Assembly (NCBI GenBank): GCA_017510725.1
Contig: JAFWMD010000072.1
Span: 1-64,000, forward strand
DNA: 64,000 nucleotides
Reading direction: 5' to 3'
DNA from: Mogibacterium sp.
Lineage (GTDB): Bacteria; Bacillota; Clostridia; Peptostreptococcales; Anaerovoracaceae
Shown here: piece by piece, positions 25,072 to 31,783 of the stretch
Position numbering within the stretch: position 1 is the first letter of the stretch
How the letters are laid out: the number at the start of each line of letters is the position of its first letter
Program-made: the position numbers and the translations under genes
Notes under the pieces: model-generated
What the model was told of the DNA's origin: nothing
Database searches by the model: none
What the model saw: only the letters and a program-made list of their open reading frames with translations

Positions 25072-25580
25072 GTTCCTCTTCCTTCCCTGGCGAAAAAGAG
25101 ATAGCCGATCAGGTCCTTCTGGTAAGGAATGAAGCTGCCATCATCGATCATTTCCTCTATTTCCTTCTGGCTCGCCCACTTTGCATCAGCGACTTCTTCT
25201 GTCTGAAGATGCAGGTCCTCGAGAGATATATCCTTCTCGATAGTGTAGAAATCATCGAAGCCATCCGAGAAGTTGACTGTGATGACAGGTCTTCTGTCGC
25301 TGAAATCGATGCTGAGCCCGATTTCCTCAGCTGTCTCACGCTCTGCTGCTGTACGGCTTGTGTCTCCGGCGCTCGCACCGCCGCCGACAATTATATCCCA
25401 GTACGAAGGCCAGCGGACTATATCGTCTGCCCTTTTCTGTATCAGCATTTCACCCTTGCTGTTGAAAACACAGACATGGACCACCAGCCTGTATGTGCCT
25501 TCATCCAGTGGATCTCCACGTTTTGCAGTCTTTCCGGTCAGCTGACGGTCAACAGTATATAAATCAATGATCTCTGCCAT
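25059..25580 (-). CDS. Nudix hydrolase (IPP isomerase-like branch)
   Basis: The Nudix box is recognisable: GGASAGDTSRTAAERETAEEIGL, with Asp in place of the first conserved Glu, which is tolerated in the YfcD/Idi-like branch. The N-terminus (EIIDLYTVDRQLTGKTAKRGDPLDEG) and the VCVFNSKGEMLIQKRA strand fit this branch, whose members hydrolyse nucleoside diphosphate-linked compounds of unclear identity. Length is 173 aa. AAGGGTG precedes the ATG. The downstream Rossmann protein overlaps its last 13 bp, which suggests translational coupling. Confidence 0.88.
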   Translation of the reverse strand: MAEIIDLYTVDRQLTGKTAKRGDPLDEGTYRLVVHVCVFNSKGEMLIQKRADDIVRWPSYWDIIVGGGASAGDTSRTAAERETAEEIGLSIDFSDRRPVITVNFSDGFDDFYTIEKDISLEDLHLQTEEVADAKWASQKEIEEMIDDGSFIPYQKDLIGYLFFAREGRGTWNL

Positions 25581-25707
25581 TACTTTACACCCTTATTGTT
25601 ATCGTAAACATATGCGAAATACAGGTTTTTACCTGCCTTCCTGCAAACTTATGGCGGAAGGACTCCTGATAAGTATTATAAAGAGCATTCGTCCGGCTTG
25701 CAATCAG

Positions 25708-25734
25708 GGAGATAGGGGACGGTTCTCTGTCTCC
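25708..25734. repeat. 27-bp hairpin repeat, copy 4
   Basis: GGAGATAG, GGGACGGTTCT, CTGTCTCC (one stem mismatch), in the same orientation as copy 1 and followed by further CCCCGTCTCC-like slippage. It lies just upstream of the promoter of the secreted protein gene at 25863. Confidence 0.88.
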
Positions 25735-25750
25735 CCGTCTCCCTGCCTCC

Positions 25751-25779
25751 TTGTTGCGCTTCTGAGCATATGGTAAGAT
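25751..25779 (+). promoter_or_regulatory. Predicted promoter of the secreted protein gene
   Basis: TTGTTG (25751-25756), a 17-bp spacer and TAAGAT (25774-25779), about 85 bp upstream of the start. Confidence 0.45.
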
Positions 25780-25862
25780 ATGCGTAGCAAAAGTGCTTGG
25801 CTGCGAACAGAAAATACCCCGCAGTAAAGCTAATCAGATATTGTTTCAAGGAGGTTTTGCAG

Positions 25863-26705
25863 ATGCAGAAGAAAAGATTTGTTGCTTTGACATTGGCGTT
25901 TGCGTTGGTTCTTACGATGTTCGTTGGACTGTCGGCTGAGCCTGTAAGCGCTGCTTCAGCTACTTATGAAGTCCCGGTCAAGATAATCTATTACTCAAAC
26001 GAGGCTAATGATGACGTTGAATCCATTGAAAAAGCAGTTTGGAAATATGCCGGCTCAGATACATTTACGTACAACACAAAAGGCTATGTCACTGCACAGG
26101 GAAGTCTGAAGACTAAATGGACGCTGAAGGGCTCAAAAAGGGTAAAGGCAAAGACCGGAAGCAAGAAACTGGGGTCTATCGCAAGATCGACCTACAAGAG
26201 CGGAAAGCTGAAATCTGTCGCTTTTAAGCTTTATAATAAGAAAGGCAAGAGCATCGGCAAAGGAACTGAAAAATACAGCAGAGCAAAGGGCTCAAAAGGC
26301 TGGATCTCAAAAATAAGCGGCAAAAATGGCAAAATCAAATACACTGTTTCGTATACGTATACCTTCTATTCCAATGGTTTGCCAAAAACCATCAAAGAGA
26401 CATCCCGTGTACGCGGAAGTAAATTTGTTACGACGTACGGATTCAACAGCAATGGCTTTATAGCCTCAATAAAAACCAAGTACGGAACGACAAAATACAT
26501 ATACAAATATGCTGGTGTCAAGCCTGTCGAAAGATATGTTTATGATGACGGTTTCCTCATGTCCAAGGAAGTTTTAGTGTACGGCGGGAAATACACTAAG
26601 GACAAGAAGACTTATATCGGAACCATCAATACTAATTTCATGAATAATGTCTCGTCATTCGTAAGGGATGCTCTTCCTCCTTTATATCCTTGGCTGGCAA
26701 AATAG
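25863..26705 (+). CDS. Secreted Lys/Ser-rich repeat protein
   Basis: ATG 25863 is set by AAGGAGG 7 nt upstream; earlier in-frame ATGs lack such a site. The 280-aa product has a signal peptide (KKRFVALTLAFALVLTMFVG, cleavage probably after VSA). The body is built of short Tyr/Gly/Lys repeats (WKYAGSDTFTYNTKGYVTAQG, YTFYSNGLPKTIKETSR, YGFNSNGFIASIKTKYGTT) resembling RHS/YD-type beta hairpins. It is expected at the cell surface or secreted. The function is unknown, and it shares the basic style of other exported proteins here. Confidence 0.75.
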   Translation: MQKKRFVALTLAFALVLTMFVGLSAEPVSAASATYEVPVKIIYYSNEANDDVESIEKAVWKYAGSDTFTYNTKGYVTAQGSLKTKWTLKGSKRVKAKTGSKKLGSIARSTYKSGKLKSVAFKLYNKKGKSIGKGTEKYSRAKGSKGWISKISGKNGKIKYTVSYTYTFYSNGLPKTIKETSRVRGSKFVTTYGFNSNGFIASIKTKYGTTKYIYKYAGVKPVERYVYDDGFLMSKEVLVYGGKYTKDKKTYIGTINTNFMNNVSSFVRDALPPLYPWLAK

Positions 26706-26736
26706 CGCTAATAAATAAGCACTTACAGAAATGAAA

Positions 26737-26788
26737 ACTGACTGGCTATAACCCGGGATTCAGCGGTTATAGCCAGTCAGTATTTTTA
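26737..26788 (+). terminator. Long-stem terminator
   Basis: A perfect 17-bp stem, ACTGACTGGCTATAACC (26737-26753) against its complement (26765-26781), with ATTTTT after it. Confidence 0.88.
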
Positions 26789-26794
26789 TGAGGC

Positions 26795-26821
26795 GGAGAC
26801 AGAGAACCGTCCCCTGTCTCC
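26795..26821. repeat. 27-bp hairpin repeat, copy 5
   Basis: A perfect 8-11-8 copy whose last base abuts the stop codon (26822-26824) of the - strand gene, with no gap. Confidence 0.9.
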
Positions 26822-27637
26822 TTACATAAGCCTCTTATAAATGTCGAGCATGCTCTCGATATGGTATTTCAGCAGCCACGATGCTGAATTGTATTCCGGT
26901 GTGTCCTTGATGGCCTTGATCAGCGCCGGGTAATACTTCTCTGTCTCTGATATGTAGCGGTAGATGCCGTCGCGGCCCAGTCCCCAGGACATCGTCGTGA
27001 TGTTATTGCATCTGTCGATGCACTTGACCAGCGCAGCTTTCGGATTTGCTGCGAGAGCTCCGTAATATTTGTCGAGCTTCTCCTCTCTGGTGCCCGGCGC
27101 ATTCTTATCCTTTGTCATGAGCCGTACGATTTCTTTTGCCTCATCGTTTACCGGCAGCTCTTCGACCGTCTTCCCGCAGTCCTCCACAACATCGTGCAGC
27201 AGGATGGCCGCGATGATCTCATCCTCTTTGATTCCCATTGAGAGCGCATGGCAGGCCATGTTGAGCGGATGGTAAATGTACGGTATATCTGACTTCTTGC
27301 GCTTCTGCCCTTCATGTGCAGTGACTGCATAATCGACAGCCCTGTACGCATTGTGCATGCCGAGAGCTGATGCTGTAGTCTTCACGAAAGTCTTCATGTG
27401 CTCCCAGTTGTAGATCGCGTCTTTTGTTTTGAATGTGCCCTTTTTATCTTCAACGATTGCCGATACCGACACATCGAATACTTCGGCCAGCTTCTTCAGA
27501 TTTGCTGTTTCAGGCATATACTCGTCGCGCTCCCAGGATGACACAGCCTGGAATGTGACTCCCAGCTTTTCCGCAAGACCTTCCTGTGTCAGATCCTGTG
27601 CATATCTTAGACTTTTTATATTTTCTCCGATACTCAT
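26822..27637 (-). CDS. XRE helix-turn-helix fused to RelA/SpoT-type HD hydrolase domain
   Basis: Residues about 1-65 are an XRE DNA-binding domain (IGENIKSLRYAQDLTQEGLAEKLGVTFQAVSSWERD). From about 95 an HD phosphohydrolase follows: AVTAHEGQKRKKSDIPYIYHPL, then LLHDVVEDCGKT, and CIDRCNNITTM, the arrangement seen in small alarmone hydrolases and SpoT (HPL, HDxxED, KxxDRxxN). The protein may bind DNA and cleave (p)ppGpp or a related nucleotide, linking the stringent response to a promoter; this is inference. Length is 271 aa, with AAAGGAG before the ATG. It is not obviously in an operon. Confidence 0.88.
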   Translation of the reverse strand: MSIGENIKSLRYAQDLTQEGLAEKLGVTFQAVSSWERDEYMPETANLKKLAEVFDVSVSAIVEDKKGTFKTKDAIYNWEHMKTFVKTTASALGMHNAYRAVDYAVTAHEGQKRKKSDIPYIYHPLNMACHALSMGIKEDEIIAAILLHDVVEDCGKTVEELPVNDEAKEIVRLMTKDKNAPGTREEKLDKYYGALAANPKAALVKCIDRCNNITTMSWGLGRDGIYRYISETEKYYPALIKAIKDTPEYNSASWLLKYHIESMLDIYKRLM

Positions 27638-27686
27638 CTGTATGCTCCTTTTCGGTGTTTATTGCATTGGTTTTTTCGCTTGCTCT

Positions 27687-28058
27687 TTACTCTTCAAACC
27701 TTACCGACCAGTGCGGCCTGCCTCCATCAGGTATCAGATATCTGATGCCTGAGTCGAATTCTATCTGAAACCCATCATATTTGCGGTTGAGCTCATCTGC
27801 CTCCTCAGGAGATCCGACCGGGAAATAATCCCTGTAATAGCTGTCATCTCCTCCGCACATGTCATGAAACTCTGAGTTCTGCACCAGAACGTATCCTCCG
27901 CACTTCCTACATCTGCACAGATGCCGCTCTCCGTCATCCCAGGTATACAGGCAGTGCCCGTATGCATAGCCTCCATACTCTTCAACGAGTTCCAGCTCCA
28001 TGTGTCTGTATGCTTCGAAAGCATCTTTCATTTTGAATCCTATACATGCTTTTTCCAT
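27687..28058 (-). CDS. Hypothetical protein with CxC-x2-C type metal-binding motif
   Basis: I do not recognise the family by name. The 123-aa protein has a probable zinc site (CRCRKCGGYVLVQNSEFH, with a further Cys in DMCGGDD) flanked by acidic and aromatic segments. The end, IRYLIPDGGRPHWSVRF, looks like a conserved motif. No signal peptide or membrane segment is present. It is preceded on its own strand by a well-formed promoter and two palindromes (28105-28158), so it is probably regulated. It stands alone between the XRE-HD gene and a degraded region. Confidence 0.65.
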   Translation of the reverse strand: MEKACIGFKMKDAFEAYRHMELELVEEYGGYAYGHCLYTWDDGERHLCRCRKCGGYVLVQNSEFHDMCGGDDSYYRDYFPVGSPEEADELNRKYDGFQIEFDSGIRYLIPDGGRPHWSVRFEE

Positions 28059-28104
28059 TTCCTTGCCCTCCTTACATGTTTATGATAGAGGGTTTCACAA
28101 CAAT

Positions 28105-28158
28105 ATTGTAGCGAGCTCAAGTTGAACTTGCAATCAAAAACTCAAGCTATACTTGAGT
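28105..28158 (-). promoter_or_regulatory. Promoter with two CTCAAG-type palindromes
   Basis: On the - strand TTGCAA (+ 28128-28133) and TACAAT (+ 28105-28110) are 17 bp apart. CAAGTTCAACTTG (+ 28118-28130) is a perfect palindrome overlapping the spacer, and ACTCAAGTATAGCTTGAGT (+ 28140-28158) is a second one just upstream. They share the half-site CTTGAG/CTCAAG. Confidence 0.6.
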
Positions 28159-28184
28159 TACTTATGATATGCTTGCTGAAAAAA

Positions 28185-28215
28185 GAGACAGGGAACGGTT
28201 CGGTTCTCTGTCTCC
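28185..28215. repeat. 27-bp hairpin repeat, degenerate copy 6
   Basis: GAGACAG ... CTGTCTCC with an enlarged loop containing a duplicated CGGTT. It is followed by CTGTCTGTCTAATGTCTGTCTCATGTCTC, split here as slippage-like TGTCT repeats, at the edge of a degraded gene region. Confidence 0.75.
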
Positions 28216-28253
28216 TGTCTGTCTAATGTCTGTCTCATGTCTCTTTCTAAAGA

Positions 28254-28316
28254 TCACTGTATCTGCTGCCAGGCGCCCACGGCTGCATCAGCTCCGTTCC
28301 AGAAGTCTTTGTTCAT
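28254..28316 (-). pseudogene. 20-codon 5' remnant of a gene
   Basis: An excellent ribosome-binding site (AAAGGAGA, 6 nt from ATG 28316) begins a frame of only 20 codons: MNKDFWNGADAAVGAWQQIQ, then stop. It sits right behind the truncated aldolase gene. It reads like the intact start of a downstream operon gene whose remainder has been lost. Confidence 0.5.
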
Positions 28317-28328
28317 GCACGATCTCCT

Positions 28329-28685
28329 TTACCCACGGATCTCATCGACCATAGCTTTATACGCCTGACCGATTGTGATCGTATCTATGCTGTTTGCTAC
28401 AGCGTCAAATCCCTTTCCGATGTACGTCCTTGCTTCTGCAGGGGTGGTGGTGAATGTCATGCAGAGTTTGCCGGCATATTTGCACGCACGGAGTATCCTG
28501 TCCACTGCCTCCCTGAACTCAGGTGCGTCGAACCGGCCGGGTATGCCCATGCAGATCGAGAGGTCGAACGGCCCTATGAAAATGCCGTCGATGCCTTCTA
28601 TCTGCACTATCTCCTCTATGCTATCCAGCGCTTCCTTTGTCTCGCACTGCGGAAGAAGCAGCACCTTTTCATTGCTGCTCTTCAT
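28329..28685 (-). pseudogene. HpcH/HpaI aldolase, 5'-truncated
   Basis: The 118 residues correspond to the C-terminal half of an HpcH/HpaI (KHG/2-dehydro-3-deoxyglucarate-type) aldolase: LLLPQCETKEALDSIEEI, GIDGIFIGPFDLSICMGIPG, and FDAVANSIDTITIGQAY. The family normally has ~250 residues; the metal-binding and active-site half is missing. Family-like codons (WTEYMKSSNE) continue a little upstream of the ATG before a stop, so this is a deletion remnant rather than a short gene. It is followed by another gene remnant and a degenerate repeat. Confidence 0.82.
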
Positions 28686-28715
28686 GTACTCCGTCCATCA
28701 TCTTTTTTAGAATAA

Positions 28716-28775
28716 TCCACTGATTTTATAAATCTTCCGCTGACTTTTAAAAGCATTCGCTGATTTTAAGAATCA
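28716..28775. repeat. Three degenerate 20-bp tandem repeats
   Basis: Units start at 28716, 28736 and 28756: TCCACTGATTTTATAAATCT, TCCGCTGACTTTTAAAAGCA, TTCGCTGATTTTAAGAATCA. They occupy the space between the truncated aldolase and the GyrI-like gene. Confidence 0.6.
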
Positions 28776-28776
28776 T

Positions 28777-29412
28777 TTAAATCATTTGAATTATCGGATG
28801 TCTGATGACTGTTTTCAGCTTCTCCGGGGCTACTTTGCGGGCATCCGACAGGTATATCTCGTGATGCATCCGCTCTGCCGTTATGTCAAGCTCGCAGCCC
28901 TGCTCTTTCATATATGCGTGCATCTTGTCTACAGTTGCCGGCTCGTCATCGTATGAGCCTATGTGCATGCACTGCACGCAGAGTCCCTCTTCATACGTAA
29001 AGAATTCCACTTTCGAGAAGTCTTCTTTCTTCTTTTTCGTTGCTTCTGCCACAGCCCAGTCAAAGTCCTCCCTGGTGACGAAGTCAGGCAGCCTTATTAC
29101 TGAGATCCAGTTGAATGTATCCTTGTGAGAGTAATCAACTCCCGTTATGCCGTCCTGCCACCAGAAACCTTCGAGCGGCGGGACCACATAGTCAAAGTAG
29201 CCCTCTATCTGATGATCACCTTTCTTGCTCATCTTGATGGTAAAAGCTATTCCGTACAGCAGGCCTATTGCCCTTTTGTAGTCGCCATCCTCCTGATTCG
29301 GGTCGCCTTTGCCTCTGACAGCAATGTAGTTCATCGGCGGAACCGTGACTATGGACGGCTTGTCCTTCGGCATATAGAATTCCTTGTACTCTTTTTTATA
29401 ATCAAAAGCCAT
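28777..29412 (-). CDS. GyrI-like small-molecule-binding protein
   Basis: The 211-aa product starts MAFDYKKEYKEFYMP, a typical opening of this branch, then VTVPPMNYIAVRGKGDPN, FDYVVPPLEGFWWQ, and SYDDEPATVDKMHAYMKEQG, all matching the GyrI-like (COG4832) SHS2-type ligand-binding fold. It has no DNA-binding domain. Members bind hydrophobic small molecules and may hydrolyse some of them. An in-frame ATG at 29460 exists but lacks a site; AAAGGA lies 12 nt before ATG 29412. It is downstream of an aldo/keto reductase gene on the same strand. Confidence 0.85.
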   Translation of the reverse strand: MAFDYKKEYKEFYMPKDKPSIVTVPPMNYIAVRGKGDPNQEDGDYKRAIGLLYGIAFTIKMSKKGDHQIEGYFDYVVPPLEGFWWQDGITGVDYSHKDTFNWISVIRLPDFVTREDFDWAVAEATKKKKEDFSKVEFFTYEEGLCVQCMHIGSYDDEPATVDKMHAYMKEQGCELDITAERMHHEIYLSDARKVAPEKLKTVIRHPIIQMI

Positions 29413-29477
29413 GTGATGTTTGTTTCCTTTAAGTGTTTTCCGGTTTATCTCTTCGTCCATCGATGGTCAGGGCCGGC

Positions 29478-30656
29478 CTATCTCGACAGGAGTTTTCTGA
29501 CCACAGGCATTGCTATCCTGTATGGCAGCGGTCTGAGCTCCTTGTCTGCCTTCCTGAGCATCTCCCTGATCTGGATGTGCTGTGGACAGTGCATCTCGCA
29601 TTTGCCACAGCCTACGCACTGGCTCGCAAAGCCCGGCTTACCCTGCAGACCGACATTGCGCGCGAATTCAAATCTCACCGCGTTCTTCTTTCCCTCTATG
29701 TACATGAGGTTCCAGTGATGAAAGTTGCCCGGTATGTCTACTCCGCTCGGGCATGGCATGCAATATCTGCAGCCCGTGCACCCGACTCTTTCCTTCTCTT
29801 TGATGATCTTTTTGACACTGTCTATGAGAGCAAAGTCGCTTTCGTCGAAGCTCTCCGGCTCCGCATCTGATGCGATCCTTATGTTTTCATCGACCATTTC
29901 GAGGGAATTCATGCCCGAGAGCACTACAGTCACTCCGCTCTGATTCCAGAGCCATCTGAGACCAAGCTCAGCAGCCGTGTAGCCCTTGCCGCTGTCGTTG
30001 AGCTCGCGCTTCGCTTTCACAGGAAGATTAACCAGCTTCCCTCCGCGAAGAGGCTCCATTATAACTACCGGTATGCCCTTCTTCTCTGCAGCTTCTACGC
30101 CGCGCCTCCCGGCCTGACTGACCTCGTCGAGGTAATTGTACTGCACCTGGCAGAAATCCCAGTCATAGGCGTCCAGAATCTGCAGGAACATCTCCGTATC
30201 CCCGTGATAGGAGAACCCGATCTGCCTGATGCTTCCGTCGGCTTTGCGCGCGGCGATCCACTCCTCGATTCCATACGACTTAAGGCGCTCCCACTCGGAA
30301 ACGTCCGTGAACATGTGCATCAGGTAATAATCGACGTGATTTGTCTGCAGTCGCGTAAGCTCCTCATTGAAGATCTTATCTATCGCCTTCATGGACCTGA
30401 CCATGTACTGCGGCAGCTTCGTCGCTATGTTTACTTTGTCGCGAACCTTGTTTTCTTCGAGAATCCTGCCGAGACACTCTTCACTGCCGCCATACGCATA
30501 AGCAGTATCGAAATAGTTTACGCCCATTTCTACTGCACGCATGATCTCGCGCTCAGCTTTATCGTAGTCGATCTTTCCGCCTTTGCTTGTGAACCTCATG
30601 CAGCCGTAGCCGAGCTGCGACAGCTCATTGCCGTATTTGTCTTTTCTGTATTTCAT
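29478..30656 (-). CDS. Aldo/keto reductase with C-terminal 4Fe-4S ferredoxin domain
   Basis: The AKR barrel covers residues ~1-290 (LGYGCMRF, NYFDTAYAYGGSE with the catalytic Asp-Tyr, YYLMHMF, IGFSYHG). It is followed by a Cys-rich region (CTGCRYCMPCPSGVDIPG, about 295) and CVGCGKCEMHCPQHI (about 355), which should carry iron-sulfur clusters. Such ferredoxin-linked AKRs are frequent in anaerobes and probably reduce carbonyl or alpha,beta-unsaturated compounds; the substrate is unknown. The 392-aa length fits the subfamily. Two further AKRs (34187, 35695) lie within 7 kb. Confidence 0.9.
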   Translation of the reverse strand: MKYRKDKYGNELSQLGYGCMRFTSKGGKIDYDKAEREIMRAVEMGVNYFDTAYAYGGSEECLGRILEENKVRDKVNIATKLPQYMVRSMKAIDKIFNEELTRLQTNHVDYYLMHMFTDVSEWERLKSYGIEEWIAARKADGSIRQIGFSYHGDTEMFLQILDAYDWDFCQVQYNYLDEVSQAGRRGVEAAEKKGIPVVIMEPLRGGKLVNLPVKAKRELNDSGKGYTAAELGLRWLWNQSGVTVVLSGMNSLEMVDENIRIASDAEPESFDESDFALIDSVKKIIKEKERVGCTGCRYCMPCPSGVDIPGNFHHWNLMYIEGKKNAVRFEFARNVGLQGKPGFASQCVGCGKCEMHCPQHIQIREMLRKADKELRPLPYRIAMPVVRKLLSR

Positions 30657-30698
30657 TTTTAAATTGTCCCCTTTACATCGCCGGGATACGCACTTATC

Positions 30699-30812
30699 TT
30701 ACAGCAGTCCCATCACCGCATCGCCGTGATGTACTTCGTCGTTCATTACCTCTACTACTTCCGGGAAGTCGTCGATGATGTCCTTATACCCTTTCTCATT
30801 TATTGTTAACCT
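30699..30812 (-). pseudogene. C-terminal gene scrap, ferritin-like motif
   Basis: About 38 codons (INEKGYKDIIDDFPEVVEVM, then NDEVHHGDAVMGLL, stop) are open between a TAG and a TAA without any start. The Glu-x-x-His pattern is reminiscent of the last helix of ferritin/rubrerythrin-like proteins. It is a decay remnant; the family call is tentative. Confidence 0.35.
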
Positions 30813-30877
30813 CTATTGCTAAGATATTTTCCCATATGTATACTGGCATGTCAATTTGCTGATTATGCATATACAAT

Positions 30878-30931
30878 AAAGCCCCGGGCTTCCTGCCGTT
30901 TAAGTACGGAAATATCTAAGCCCGGGGTCTT
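30878..30931 (-). terminator. Terminator of the AlkZ-related gene
   Basis: On the - strand ACCCCGGGCTT and AAGCCCGGGGC pair across a structured loop and are followed by TTTATT. It lies just past the stop at 30936. Confidence 0.75.
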
Positions 30932-30935
30932 CTTT

Positions 30936-31613
30936 TCACTTTAGAAATCTTTTAATATCCTCTTCATCTGCTCCCGGCAGAATATCCCTGAGGTGCTCAA
31001 AGAGGATCTCATAAGACTCTTTCGGTGTACACTGATAAACGTTCTGCCTGAAGCTGTCACCCATGAAATGCTCCGGCGTTGAGTATTCCGCTACGCCCCA
31101 GCCGTACTCCCTGCCGTCTTTATCTATCATGTACCTGAAGTCGCTTATTATCACATAGCCCTGCGCCTGAAGCCGGTTGATTATTGTGTCAAAGCCCTTG
31201 TTGCCGCCCTTCCGGTAGTTGCCGAGCTGCTTCAGACGCTTCGACAGGATCGGTGCATTGCTGTCTATCAGGTCGTACATAACTTTGTCTCCGTGATAGA
31301 CCAGCCCATCCTCGAATCTCGCATCAAAGTCATAGCCGTCGCGGCGGTAATTCGCAAAATGCAGGAACCACTCCGGACTTATGTACGCTGCCTTTTTCTC
31401 GAAAAACTTGCCATAAGCGCATCCCAAGTCATTGATCACGGGGCCTTTCCACTCCCACGGCCCATCGTCTCCCGTGAACCAGATTCCCGGATCGACATGC
31501 TCATCGATCGAGAATCCGCGTATCGAGTTCATGAAAAACGGCAGTATTCCAAGCTCCGTGACCGCGGTTTCCAGGTCATCTATTGTTCGTATATAAAGAT
31601 CATTTATCGTCAT
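30936..31613 (-). CDS. AlkZ-related protein
   Basis: The 225-aa sequence (LGILPFFMNSIRGFSIDEHV, DDGPWEWKGPVI, KAAYISPEWFLHFANYRRDG, LQAQGYVIISDFRYMIDKDG, YGWGVAEYSTPE) agrees with the Clostridia family labelled AlkZ-related, distantly similar to the YcaQ/AlkZ winged-helix DNA glycosylases. No glycosylase activity should be assumed. Its ATG overlaps the stop of the small lipoprotein gene upstream (ATGA), so it is translationally coupled as the last gene of the operon FF membrane protein - GNAT/peptidase fusion - lipoprotein - this gene. Confidence 0.7.
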   Translation of the reverse strand: MTINDLYIRTIDDLETAVTELGILPFFMNSIRGFSIDEHVDPGIWFTGDDGPWEWKGPVINDLGCAYGKFFEKKAAYISPEWFLHFANYRRDGYDFDARFEDGLVYHGDKVMYDLIDSNAPILSKRLKQLGNYRKGGNKGFDTIINRLQAQGYVIISDFRYMIDKDGREYGWGVAEYSTPEHFMGDSFRQNVYQCTPKESYEILFEHLRDILPGADEEDIKRFLK

Positions 31614-31783
31614 CTCTTAAAAAATGCTTCATCATCCTGATTCGCCTGGAATGTCAGCTCAGCCATGACCCGGGAGTAACCGAACCCTTCCTCTTCATCA
31701 GTTGTTACTGAAGATGTCTTTGAGCACGCAGCCACAGTGAACGCAAGCAAAAGGCATAGTACAAATATAATCGCTTTTCTCAT
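31610..31783 (-). CDS. Small lipoprotein, 57 aa
   Basis: A lipoprotein signal peptide (KAIIFVLCLLLAFTVAAC, lipobox VAAC) is followed by ~38 residues (SKTSSVTTDEEEGFGYSRVM, then AELTFQANQDDEAFFKR). ATG 31783 shares its A with the stop of the upstream fusion gene (TAATG), and CGGAGA lies 9 nt before it. Its own stop overlaps the start of the AlkZ-related gene. An upstream in-frame codon at 31840 would add residues before the signal peptide and is rejected. Function is unknown; it lies in a tightly coupled operon. Confidence 0.75.
   Translation of the reverse strand: MRKAIIFVLCLLLAFTVAACSKTSSVTTDEEEGFGYSRVMAELTFQANQDDEAFFKR

Noticed and set aside
15366..28215. Insertion sequence ends or transposon
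   Set aside because: The 27-bp copies have no associated transposase or target duplications and vary in orientation; a small dispersed hairpin element fits better.
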